From positions 62,001 to 126,000 of the forward strand of contig NZ_QLLT01000020.1 in NCBI RefSeq assembly GCF_003259315.1: a stretch of 64,000 nt of DNA, in the 5' to 3' direction. Positions 42,173-50,057 of this stretch are shown one piece after another (positions within the stretch are counted from its first letter, which is position 1; every line of letters starts with the position of its first letter). Under the pieces are notes generated by a model. The model saw only the letters and a program-made list of their open reading frames with translations. It searched no databases and had not been told where the DNA came from. The stretch comes from Kitasatospora sp. SolWspMP-SS2h. Its GTDB lineage: Bacteria; Actinomycetota; Actinomycetes; Streptomycetales; Streptomycetaceae. Made by a program: the position numbers and the translations under genes.

Positions 42173-43144
42173 CTACGCCGCCTCGAAGCCCGCGTGGTCG
42201 GCGATCTTCTTGAGTTCGGCGAGGGCGTGCTTCTCGATCTGGCGGATCCGCTCGCGCGTCAGACCGTGCTGCTTGCCGACCTCGGTGAGCGTCCGCTCGC
42301 GGCCGTCCTCCATGCCGTAGCGGCTGCGGATGATGGAGGCGGTGCGGTCGTCGAGGCGGCCGATCAGGTCGTCCAGCTCCTCGCGGCGCATCATCACCAT
42401 GACCGCGTCCTCCGGGGAGACCGCGCCGGTGTCCTCCACCAGGTCGCCGAACTGGGTCTCGCCCTCGTCGTCGACCGACATGTTGAGGCTGACCGGGTCC
42501 CGGGCCCAGTCCAGGACGTCCTTGACCCGCTGCTCGGTGGTGTCCAGTTCGGCGGCGATCTCGGCGGGCTCGGGCTCGCGGCCCAGCTCCTTGGCCTTCT
42601 CGCGCTGGACCCGGCGGATCCGGCCGAGCTCCTCGACCAGGTGGACGGGCAGCCGGATGGTGCGGGACTGGTCGGCGATGGAGCGGGTGATCGCCTGCCG
42701 GATCCACCACGTCGCGTAGGTGGAGAACTTGAAGCCCTTGGAGTAGTCGAACTTCTCCACCGCGCGGACCAGGCCGGCATTGCCCTCCTGGATCAGGTCG
42801 AGCAGCGGGAGGCCGCTGCGCGGGTAGCGGCGGGCGACGGCGACGACCAGGCGCAGGTTGGAGCGGATGAAGACGTCCTTGGCGCGCTCGGCGTCGTCGG
42901 CTATCGCCTGGAGCTCCTCGGTGGTGACGCCGTCGGGCCGCTCCTCCTCGTCGAGCAGGTGCTGGGCGAAGACCCCGGCTTCGATGCGCAGGGACAGCTC
43001 GACCTCCTCGGCGGCGTCGAGCAGGGGTGTCCTGGCGATTTCGTCGAGGTACATGCCGACCAGGTCGCGGTCGGCTTCGAGGTTGGTCGGGCGGGCGGTG
43101 CGAGTCCGATCGGCCCTGTCGCGTACGACGGCACGGGTGGCCAT
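42173..43144 (-). CDS. hrdD: RNA polymerase sigma factor HrdD (group 2 sigma-70)
   Basis: A 323-residue sigma-70-family protein lacking region 1.1. Region 1.2/2: DLVGMYLDEIARTPLLDAAEEVEL, IRSNLRLVVAVARRYP, LLDLIQEGNAGLVRAVEKFDYSKGFKFSTYATWWIRQAI; region 3: EELGRIRRVQREKAKELGREP; region 4: RTLTEVGKQHGLTRERIRQIEKHALAEL. This length and the mscL neighbourhood match HrdD, an alternative to the essential HrdB. ATG 43144 has GAGGGAG upstream; longer ORF versions are not used. A SigR-type promoter precedes it. Confidence 0.92.
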   Translation of the reverse strand: MATRAVVRDRADRTRTARPTNLEADRDLVGMYLDEIARTPLLDAAEEVELSLRIEAGVFAQHLLDEEERPDGVTTEELQAIADDAERAKDVFIRSNLRLVVAVARRYPRSGLPLLDLIQEGNAGLVRAVEKFDYSKGFKFSTYATWWIRQAITRSIADQSRTIRLPVHLVEELGRIRRVQREKAKELGREPEPAEIAAELDTTEQRVKDVLDWARDPVSLNMSVDDEGETQFGDLVEDTGAVSPEDAVMVMMRREELDDLIGRLDDRTASIIRSRYGMEDGRERTLTEVGKQHGLTRERIRQIEKHALAELKKIADHAGFEAA

Positions 43145-43235
43145 GCTTGCTCCCTCACTGACGCTGCCGGGGGCGCTCCGTTCCGCCACTCGGCACAACC
43201 CTGTGGGCCCGTTCGTGGCTCACACGTAACGATCC

Positions 43236-43262
43236 AACGCACAGAAAACGGACAACATTCCC
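43236..43262 (-). promoter_or_regulatory. SigR-type promoter of hrdD
   Basis: On the minus strand GGGAAT, exactly 18 bases, then GTT: the consensus recognised by the thiol-stress sigma factor SigR. It lies about 92 bases before the hrdD start. In S. coelicolor hrdD is a known SigR target. Confidence 0.8.
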
Positions 43263-43467
43263 AAGTGACTCAGCTTTCCACGGGCCATGCAGTATCCTGC
43301 CGGTTTTCACTCGAACGATAGACGGAGCGTGACGCGCCCTGCACGGTGCGCACCGGGCGATCGGCACCGAATCCGTGCGGGGCCTTCGCGGCGCGTCCGC
43401 ACAACCGATGCCGAATCGCGATCGGACCAGCGCCGGTTCGCCTCCTGCCGCTGGGAAGGTTTCTGTC

Positions 43468-44349
43468 ATGCACCAGCCCATCGACCCCGGTTCCCGGTCG
43501 GCCGCCGGGTGCCCGGGCGGCGGCCGGGGCACCGGCCGTCTCGCGGCCCCGCCACGGTTACAACGCCCGGGGGCGCTCCGTTGTGCCTGGCCCGCCCTGG
43601 CGGGTGCGCTGGCGTTCGCGGCGCTGCTGGTGCTGGTGCGGGCCGGCTGGCCGCCGCTGGCCCGGCTGGACCGGGGCTGGGTGGCGCTGCTGCACCGCTA
43701 CGCGCTGCGGCACCCGGTGTGGACGGCGGCCCTGCAGACGCTGGCCGACCTGGGGCCGACCTGGGTGATGCGGGGGCTGCTCGGGGCGGTCGCGGTGCGG
43801 CTGTGGGTGCTGGGTGCCCGGGTGCCGGCGGGCTGGACGGTGGCGGTGGCACTGCTGGGCTGGGCCGCGGGCCGGGCGGGCGGGGCGCTGGTCGACCGCC
43901 CCCGGCCGCACTTCGCCGAGCCGGTGGCCGCCGGTTCCGGGGGGTCCTTCCCGTCCGGGCCCGCGCTGGCCTCGGCGGTCACCTGCGGGGCGCTGCTGGT
44001 GCTGGTGTGGCCGCGGGCGGAGCGGCCGGTGCGGGTGGCGGCGGGCGTCGCGGCGGGCCTGGTGGTGCTGGCGGCGGGCTGGACCGGGATCGCGCTGGGC
44101 GTGCACTGGCCGAGCGACGTGCTGGCGGGCTGGGCGGCGGCGGTCGCGGTGCTGGCCGGGTCGGCGCTGGCGGTCGAGCTGTGGCGGCCGGGCCGGTTCG
44201 GCCGGGACGTACTGCTGCTGCACCGGCGGCACCGGCCCCGGGTGCAGCGGGTGCTGGCCGCGCCGCTGCCACCGGCGGAACCCGCGGCGGAATCCGTCGT
44301 GGAATCCGTCGCGGAACCAGCTGCGGAGCGCGATCCGGGGCGTTCCTGA
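43468..44349 (+). CDS. PAP2-like membrane phosphatase with altered active site
   Basis: A 293-residue, six-helix membrane protein of the type 2 phosphatidic acid phosphatase superfamily (RPRPHF as motif 1, FPSGPALASA as motif 2, HWPSDVLAGW as motif 3). Motif 2 has Pro where the general-acid His belongs (PSGH) and motif 3 lacks its Arg, so phosphatase activity is doubtful. The long N-terminus is Pro/Gly/Arg-rich and the C-terminus Glu/Ala-rich. ATG 43468 has GGGAAGG upstream. It may act on undecaprenyl or phosphatidyl phosphates if active at all. Confidence 0.8.
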   Translation: MHQPIDPGSRSAAGCPGGGRGTGRLAAPPRLQRPGALRCAWPALAGALAFAALLVLVRAGWPPLARLDRGWVALLHRYALRHPVWTAALQTLADLGPTWVMRGLLGAVAVRLWVLGARVPAGWTVAVALLGWAAGRAGGALVDRPRPHFAEPVAAGSGGSFPSGPALASAVTCGALLVLVWPRAERPVRVAAGVAAGLVVLAAGWTGIALGVHWPSDVLAGWAAAVAVLAGSALAVELWRPGRFGRDVLLLHRRHRPRVQRVLAAPLPPAEPAAESVVESVAEPAAERDPGRS

Positions 44350-44505
44350 CGGATCGTGAGCAACGTCACACCGCGTCGCCCGCCTCCTCCGCGCGGGGGA
44401 ACCGCGCGGGCAGCATTCCGCGTGTTTCCGGGCGCAAACGGCGCTCCACGGCCGGTGCGGCAAGGGCTCCGGACACCGGTGCGACCGGCTCGAACAGCGC
44501 GCCGG

Positions 44506-44534
44506 TCGGCACCCGACTCCCCATCGGGTGCCGA
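44506..44534. terminator. Hairpin in the PAP2-murJ intergenic region
   Basis: Eleven-base arms (TCGGCACCCGA and complement) with a seven-base loop. It lies about 160 bases after the PAP2 stop and 120 bases before murJ, so it could end PAP2 transcripts or fold in the murJ leader. The rest of the 305-base gap (44350-44654) shows no gene. Confidence 0.55.
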
Positions 44535-44654
44535 AGTGGGGCAGACTTCTGCGGCTGGTGCACCCTGCAACCGGCAGGCGGAGTCCGGACCAGGGCCGAA
44601 TCTCCCGCACTCACCCACGCAACGCCGGACGGGCACCGATCGACGGGGGGTCCG

Positions 44655-46829
44655 ATGACCTTGCACACTGCGGACGGCCCCGGCGACCCGTACCACCCCC
44701 AGGGCGGACCGTACGAGCAGGGCGCCCCGTACGAGCAGGGCGGACCGCGCCGGCCGGACACCGCGTACCGCCAGGGCGAGCCGCAGCCGCCGCAGGGCGG
44801 CCCGCACCCGCAGGGCGCCCCGTCCTACCCGCCGCCGGGCGGACCGCACCCGGGGCAGGACCAGCCGACCATGCAGCTGGGCCGGATCCCCGCGCAGGGG
44901 TTCGAGCAGTACGGCCAGCCGCCGCCCTTCCCGCCGCAGGCCCCCGCGCCGCAGACCCCCCCGCCGGGCGCCGAGCGGCCGGTACCGGCGCCGCGGGTCG
45001 GCGAGGAGCCGGACGGGCCAGAGCCCGCGGTCAAGAAGCCCGCCTCCACCGGCCGCAACGGCCTGATCATGGCGCTGGGCTCGCTGGCCTCCCGGGCGCT
45101 GGGCTTCGTGCGCAGCGCGGTGATCGTGGCGGCGCTGACCAACGGCCCGGTCGGCGAGGCGTTCAACGTGGCGAACTCGCTGCCGAACATCGTCTACATG
45201 ATGCTGATCGGCGGCGCGCTGGCCTCGGTGTTCGTGCCGGAGCTGGTGCACGCGATGCAGACCCACCGGGACGGCGGCCAGGCGTACACCGACCGGCTGC
45301 TCACCCTGTGCGGCGTGATCCTGGTGGTGCTGACGGTCGGCGCGTTCCTGTTCGCCCCGCAGATCGTCGACCTGTACTCGCAGTTCGACGGCGCCCAGCG
45401 CGAGTTGGCGATCGACTTCGCCCGGTACTGCCTGCCGCAGATCTTCTTCTACGGCGTGTTCACCCTGCTCGGGCAGGTGCTGAACGCCCGCGACCGGTTC
45501 GGCGCGATGATGTGGACGCCGGTGCTGAACAACGTCGTGGCGATCGGCGTGTTCGGCGTCTACCTGGTGATCGGCCGGCACGCCTACCAGGTCGGCGACG
45601 TGACCTCCGGCGACACCCTGCTGCTCGGCCTCGGCTCGACCATGGGCATCGTGGTGCAGGCCGCCGCGCTGCTGCCCTCGCTGCGCTCCTCCGGCTTCAC
45701 CTTCCGGCCGCGCTTCGACTGGCGCGGCGCGGGCCTGACCCGGCCGCTGCGCTCGGCGGGCTGGGCGCTGCTGCTGGTGGTGGCCACCCAGCTGTCCTTC
45801 GCGGTGATCACCAGCCTGGGCACCGGCGCGGGCAAGGCGGCGGCGGACGCGCACATCGCCGGCGGACGCGGCTACGCCGCCTACGCCAACGCCTACCAGC
45901 TGTTCGTCGTCCCGCAGGGCGTGATCACCATCTCGCTGGTGACGGCGCTGCTGCCGGGGATGGCGCGGGCCGCGACGGCCGGCGACTACCGGAAGATCGG
46001 CGAGGACCTGTCGGGGATGCTGCGTTCCTCGGCCGCGATGATCGTCACCGCCGCGGTGCTCTTCCTGGCGCTGGCCCCGCAGATCGCGATGGCCGCGTAC
46101 GGCTACGGCTCCGGGCCGACCGTGCACGCCGACGCGATGGTGGTGGCCTCGCTGCTGATGGCCTTCTCGGTCGGCCTGCCCGCGTTCTGCGCCCAGTACG
46201 CGCTGGCCCGCGGCTTCTACGCGATGAGCGACGCGCGCACCCCGTTCTGGCTGACCCTGGTGACCACCGGCACCAACGCGCTGATGTGCTGGGTGGCGTA
46301 CGAGACGCTGCCGCTGCGCTACAAGGTGGTCGGCATGGCGTTCGCGCACACCACGGCCGCGCTGGTCTCGGTGGCGGTGACCGGCATCGCGCTGGGCCGC
46401 CGGCTGTCCCGGGGCGCCGCCCCGGCGGCGGTGCCCGCGCAGGCCGGTCCGGGCCAGGGCCCGGACGCCACGATGGTGCTGCGCACCGACGCCTTCGCGC
46501 CGGGGGCGAACGCCACCGTGGACCTGGGCGTGCGGCGCGGCTGGCGGCGCGGCAGCGGGCTGGAGGGCGGCCGGCTGGTGGTGCTGCACCTGGGGCTGCT
46601 GGTGGCCTGCGCGCCGGGCGCGCTGGCCGCGCACTGGCTGGCCGGACGGTTCGGCGCGGGGCTGTTCGGCAGCCTGGCGGGCCTGGCCGCGGGCGCGCTG
46701 GCGGTGCTGCTCTCGCTGTTCGTGCTGGCCCGCCCGCTGGGCGTGGGCGCCTCGGTGGCCCCGTTCGCCCGCAAGCTGCGCATCCCGTACCCGACCCCGG
46801 CCCCGACCAGCGGCAAGCACCGGCGCTGA
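44655..46829 (+). CDS. murJ: Lipid II flippase MurJ (MviN family)
   Basis: A 724-residue membrane protein with 14 or more helices, family opening LIMALGSLASRALGFVRSAVIVAALT, and AFNVANSLPNIVYMMLIGGALASVFVPELV. It flips lipid II during peptidoglycan synthesis. Ahead of the membrane domain is a 135-residue disordered Pro/Gly/Gln-rich region with repeated PYEQG units, and a Pro/Gly/Asp linker interrupts the later helices. ATG 44655 follows a run of six G. The long disordered N-terminus is typical of actinobacterial MurJ homologues, where partners bind a cytosolic tail. It ends with 144 bases before the LuxR stop. Confidence 0.9.
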   Translation: MTLHTADGPGDPYHPQGGPYEQGAPYEQGGPRRPDTAYRQGEPQPPQGGPHPQGAPSYPPPGGPHPGQDQPTMQLGRIPAQGFEQYGQPPPFPPQAPAPQTPPPGAERPVPAPRVGEEPDGPEPAVKKPASTGRNGLIMALGSLASRALGFVRSAVIVAALTNGPVGEAFNVANSLPNIVYMMLIGGALASVFVPELVHAMQTHRDGGQAYTDRLLTLCGVILVVLTVGAFLFAPQIVDLYSQFDGAQRELAIDFARYCLPQIFFYGVFTLLGQVLNARDRFGAMMWTPVLNNVVAIGVFGVYLVIGRHAYQVGDVTSGDTLLLGLGSTMGIVVQAAALLPSLRSSGFTFRPRFDWRGAGLTRPLRSAGWALLLVVATQLSFAVITSLGTGAGKAAADAHIAGGRGYAAYANAYQLFVVPQGVITISLVTALLPGMARAATAGDYRKIGEDLSGMLRSSAAMIVTAAVLFLALAPQIAMAAYGYGSGPTVHADAMVVASLLMAFSVGLPAFCAQYALARGFYAMSDARTPFWLTLVTTGTNALMCWVAYETLPLRYKVVGMAFAHTTAALVSVAVTGIALGRRLSRGAAPAAVPAQAGPGQGPDATMVLRTDAFAPGANATVDLGVRRGWRRGSGLEGGRLVVLHLGLLVACAPGALAAHWLAGRFGAGLFGSLAGLAAGALAVLLSLFVLARPLGVGASVAPFARKLRIPYPTPAPTSGKHRR

Positions 46830-46973
46830 GGCGCGCCGCGCCGGTGTCGGCCGCGTCGCACCGGCTCCGGCGCGTCCCCACCGGTGCTCGGGGCCCTCGT
46901 CCGGACGGTAAAGGCCCGGTACGGGCCGCGCTGGACGCCCGGCCGGGCCGCGGGGGCCCGCGCGGGCGGCGCG

Positions 46974-47993
46974 CTACGCCGGGGCGTCCTCGGCGGCCTC
47001 CAGCCAGCCGAGGGCGGCGATCTGGATGCCGGCCTGGAAGCGGCTGCGGGCGTCCACCCGGACCATCAGGTCGGCCATCATCCGGCGGACGGTGCGCAGC
47101 GAGACGCCCAGGCGCTGGCCGGCGCGCTCGTCGGTGAGCCCGTCGGCGAGCAGGCGGAGCAGTTCGCGCTCCTGGCCGGTGAGGCCGTGCGGGTCGCGCT
47201 GGGGGCTCTTCTCGCCGAGCGGGCGGGCGTGCTCCCAGACCTGGTCGAACAGGGCGCGCAGGGCGGCGACCACGCCGGGGCTCTGGAGCAGGACGGCGCC
47301 CTTGCGGGGGTCGTCGGGGTCGATCGGGACGATGGCGGTGGCGTTGTCGACCACGATCATGCGCAGCGGCAGGGTGGGCGTGGTGCGGACGGCGCCGCCG
47401 AGGCCGTGCAGCCAGCGGGCGTACTGGACGGTGGCGGGGTCGTTGCGGACGCTGTCCTGGTAGACGGTGCGCATCCGGACGCCGCGTTCCAGGGTGTCCT
47501 GGTCGAGGGCGCGGCTGGCCTCCATGACGGGGGCGGGCTGCGGGCCGCCGGGGGCGAAGGAGAGCACCTCGGCGGTGGCGTCGGAGGCCAGTTGGATCAG
47601 CCGGTCGCGGACCTGGTCGAGGCTGGAGAGCATCTCGATGCCGCGCTGCCCGTCGGCGCCGGGGGCGTGGATGCTGGCGTACTCGGCGATCAGTCCGGCC
47701 ATCGCGGCCCGGCTGCGCTCGGCCTCGCGCTGGCGGCGGGCCTCCTCTGCCTCCTGGTGGGCGAGCAGGGCGGCCAGGCCGCGTTCGGGGTTGACGGCGC
47801 GCCAGCGGGTGCCGCAGCTGGTGGGGCGGGTGAGGGCGAGGTCGGCGAGCCGGTCGAGGGCGTGGCCGACCTCGACCTCGGTGGAGTCGAGGTGGCCGGC
47901 CAGGCCGCCGGTGTCGAGGTCGGGGTGGAGCAGCATGGCGCGGTAGACCGCCTCGCCGAACGAGTCGAGCCCGATCGGGCCGCCGGCGGTCAA
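46974..47993 (-). CDS. LuxR family transcriptional regulator with TrmB-like N-terminus
   Basis: A 339-residue regulator: N-terminal winged-helix/TrmB-like segment (MLLHPDLDTGGLAGHL and EVEVGHALDRLADLALT), a central region with a charged coiled coil (EAEEARRQREAERSRAAM) and an acylhydrolase-like middle, then a C-terminal LuxR HTH (LTGQERELLRLLADGLTDERAGQRLGVSLRTVRRMMADLMVRV). Members occur beside lanthipeptide genes in actinomycetes. GTG 47993 is the start; the region upstream (47994-48264) has no gene and probably holds divergent promoters. Confidence 0.88.
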   Translation of the reverse strand: MTAGGPIGLDSFGEAVYRAMLLHPDLDTGGLAGHLDSTEVEVGHALDRLADLALTRPTSCGTRWRAVNPERGLAALLAHQEAEEARRQREAERSRAAMAGLIAEYASIHAPGADGQRGIEMLSSLDQVRDRLIQLASDATAEVLSFAPGGPQPAPVMEASRALDQDTLERGVRMRTVYQDSVRNDPATVQYARWLHGLGGAVRTTPTLPLRMIVVDNATAIVPIDPDDPRKGAVLLQSPGVVAALRALFDQVWEHARPLGEKSPQRDPHGLTGQERELLRLLADGLTDERAGQRLGVSLRTVRRMMADLMVRVDARSRFQAGIQIAALGWLEAAEDAPA

Positions 47994-48264
47994 GATCCGG
48001 TCTTCCGCGTGCCCCGGCTCGGGTCCGTCCGCGTGGTTCTGCGCATGTCGACCTCCAGCGCGCCGTGGCGCGCCCCCCGGATTCCTGCTGACCGGGCGTC
48101 AGACTAGCGCTGACCGGTCACCGTCGAGAACTGGCTTGCGGAGATTCTGTCGTACAGGTGGGCGAGCCGTGAAGAGCGCCCGGCAACTGTCATATTCGTG
48201 CCAGGCGGGGATGTGACACCCGTCGTACCGCGCGGATCGGATGCGGATTTGCCACGCTGGACGG

Positions 48265-48594
48265 ATGTACGCGATCCGCCTGGAGTTGGACCCGCCGCCC
48301 GCGCCGGGTCGGTGCGCGGTGTCCGCCGGGGCCGGTCCGGTGCGGGCCGCGCTGCTGCGGCTGCCGCTGGACGGGGCCCGGGTGTGCCACGTCCGGGTGC
48401 TGGAGGTCGCGGACGGGCTGGCGGCGATGTGCTTCCTGACGGCGGCGTCGCTGCTGTCGGCGGAGTGGGCGCTGCGGGCGGGCGCGGCGGCGCTGGTGGG
48501 GCCGGACGGGCCGCTGGCGGGCTGGTCGGTGGCGCTCTGCGAGGCGGACCCGTGGATCGCGCTGGGCACGTGGCAGGACAGCGCCCGTAGCTGA
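48265..48594 (+). CDS. Small hypothetical protein
   Basis: A 109-residue protein with four Cys spread over the chain and a hydrophobic middle (AAMCFLTAASLLSAEWALRAGAAALVG). ATG 48265 is preferred, with GCTGGACGG upstream; an ATG at 48241 would add eight residues. Function unknown. It is divergent from the LuxR gene. Confidence 0.6.
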   Translation: MYAIRLELDPPPAPGRCAVSAGAGPVRAALLRLPLDGARVCHVRVLEVADGLAAMCFLTAASLLSAEWALRAGAAALVGPDGPLAGWSVALCEADPWIALGTWQDSARS

Positions 48595-48616
48595 CGGTAC
48601 ATCAACAACCCGGTGG

Positions 48617-48660
48617 CGGAGCTGGCACCACAGTGTCACGGCACTGTGGTGACAGCTCCG
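48617..48660. promoter_or_regulatory. Long near-perfect palindrome
   Basis: Nineteen-base arms, CGGAGCTGGCACCACAGTG and its complement with one mismatch, around a six-base centre. It lies 22 bases after one small gene and 185 bases before the next, in the gap 48595-48844 that holds no gene. A strong operator or terminator; there is no T tract. Confidence 0.6.
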
Positions 48661-48844
48661 GCTACTGACACGGAGGTGCCACCGGGAGCACTCTCGTTGT
48701 TGTCGGCAGGACGACGGAGCGAGGAAGCGGGAGCAGCCCCCGGCGGGGGACGCGGATCGCACCGGGCACCTGACGACGGCTCACACCACACGCCCCGGTG
48801 GCAGCCCGGGGCATCAGCCGAACGCGAGAGGATCGGGCACTCCC

Positions 48845-49126
48845 ATGGCGCTGAACATCCGAATTGTCACGATTGCGGTACTTGGTGCGCTGACGGTAGG
48901 CGGCGTCGCCACCGCCGCCGAACTGGCCGGCCCGGCACGTCCGGGCGCCGTCGTCACCGCCGACGGGGCGGTCGCCGGCGGTCCGCAGCAGCCCGGGGAC
49001 GCGGCGGCCCAGAACGCCGTGGTCGGCGGCGGCGTCTCGGACCCGAGCCCGGTCCCGTCCGGCAGCCCGACCCCGACCAGCAGCCCGAGCGGCCCGCAGC
49101 AGTCCGGGACCTGGGGCTGGGGCTGA
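48845..49126 (+). CDS. Small secreted protein
   Basis: A 93-residue protein with a signal-peptide-like start (NIRIVTIAVLGALTVGGVATAAE), then a Gly/Ala/Pro/Ser-rich chain ending in Trp residues (GTWGWG). ATG 48845 has AGAGGATC upstream. It precedes the regulator at 49158 by 31 bases. It has no Cys, so it is unlikely to be a lanthipeptide precursor, but a Ser/Thr-rich azole core cannot be excluded. Confidence 0.7.
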   Translation: MALNIRIVTIAVLGALTVGGVATAAELAGPARPGAVVTADGAVAGGPQQPGDAAAQNAVVGGGVSDPSPVPSGSPTPTSSPSGPQQSGTWGWG

Positions 49127-49157
49127 TCGGACCGGAGCGGACCGGAGAGGCACGCGG

Positions 49158-49853
49158 ATGACGACCGCACTGGAACGCCCGCTGGTGCAGCGGGCCACGG
49201 CCCACCGCTTCCCGGTCCCCGGGATCGCGGCGGCGACGGACCCGACCGGGATCCTGCTGGCCGACGGGCACCACCTGTTCCGCTCCGGCCTGGGGGCCCT
49301 GCTGGACCGGGAGGAGGACCTCGCGGTGGTCGTCGAGGCGGCCGGCGGGGAGGAGGCGGTCGCGGCGGCGGCCCGGGTGCGGCCCGCGGTCGCGGTGCTG
49401 GGGCTGGACCCGGAGCAGCCGGACGGGCCGGCGCTGGCCCGGCAGGTGCAGCAGGCGGCGCCGGGCGCGGCGGTGCTGCTGCTGGTGCCGGCCCTGCCGC
49501 GGACGGCGGAGCTGCGGCGGGCCCTGGTGGAGGGCGCGTCCGGGGTCCTGCTGAAGGACGTGCAGGCGCCCGCGCTGATCGCGGCGGTGCGCGAACTGGC
49601 CCGCGGCGGCCGGGTGTACGACCCGCGGCTGGTGCTGGACGTGGTGCGCACCGGGCAGGCCGGGCCGCTGAGCCGCCGGGAACTGGCGGTGCTGGGCGAG
49701 ATCGCCGCGGGCAGCACGGTGCGGGAGGCGGCCGCGGCGCTGTCGCTCTCCCCGGGGACGGTGCGCAACTACGTCTCGGCGGCGATCGCCAAGACCCGGG
49801 CCCGCAACCGCTGCGACGCGATCCGGATCGCCCGCGAGTGCGGCTGGCTGTAG
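49158..49853 (+). CDS. NarL-family response regulator, atypical receiver
   Basis: A 231-residue regulator: receiver domain (GILLADGHHLFRSGLGALLDREEDL through ASGVLLKDV) and C-terminal LuxR HTH (LSRRELAVLGEIAAGSTVREAAAALSLSPGTVRNYVSAAI, ending GWL like DesR-type regulators). The acidic pair reads DG rather than DD, and the phosphoacceptor position in the VLLDLRMP-type segment reads VLGLDPEQ (Gly), so phosphorylation is unlikely. It sits next to the RiPP operon and could control it. ATG 49158 has GGAGAGG upstream. Confidence 0.88.
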   Translation: MTTALERPLVQRATAHRFPVPGIAAATDPTGILLADGHHLFRSGLGALLDREEDLAVVVEAAGGEEAVAAAARVRPAVAVLGLDPEQPDGPALARQVQQAAPGAAVLLLVPALPRTAELRRALVEGASGVLLKDVQAPALIAAVRELARGGRVYDPRLVLDVVRTGQAGPLSRRELAVLGEIAAGSTVREAAAALSLSPGTVRNYVSAAIAKTRARNRCDAIRIARECGWL

Positions 49854-49915
49854 GCCGGCGGACCGCGGCCCGGGCAGGCCGCGAGGACGGCAGGACAGGA
49901 ACGCAGGCTCGCCGA

Positions 49916-49957
49916 CGACCCGTCAGATTCCCGCTGACGGGTCGCAGGCGTGCCTGC
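49916..49957. terminator. Two adjacent hairpins between the regulator and the RiPP operon
   Basis: First, CGACCCGTCAG with its complement (49916-49926, 49934-49944) and a seven-base loop; then GCAGGC/GCCTGC (49944-49949, 49952-49957). The rest of the gap to 50057 is degenerate tandem CGCCCGGA-like repeats with no gene. They probably terminate both convergent operons. Confidence 0.6.
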
Positions 49958-50057
49958 GTCCGGGCTCTGTGCGTAAGGGCGTTGTGCGTCCGGGCGTGGT
50001 GCGCCCGGGTGTCGCGCGTCAGGACGTCGCGCGGCCGGGTGCGGCGCGGCGGGCCGG

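Noticed and set aside
43698..46820. 1040-codon minus-strand ORF
   Set aside because: Antisense to PAP2 and murJ; Arg/Gln/His-rich with no domain.
48845..49126. RiPP precursor peptide for the operon
   Set aside because: It has a secretion signal, lacks Cys, and no leader/core boundary is visible; kept only as a low-probability alternative.
49921..50057. CRISPR-like array
   Set aside because: Repeats are short, degenerate and without spacers; they are part of a terminator region.
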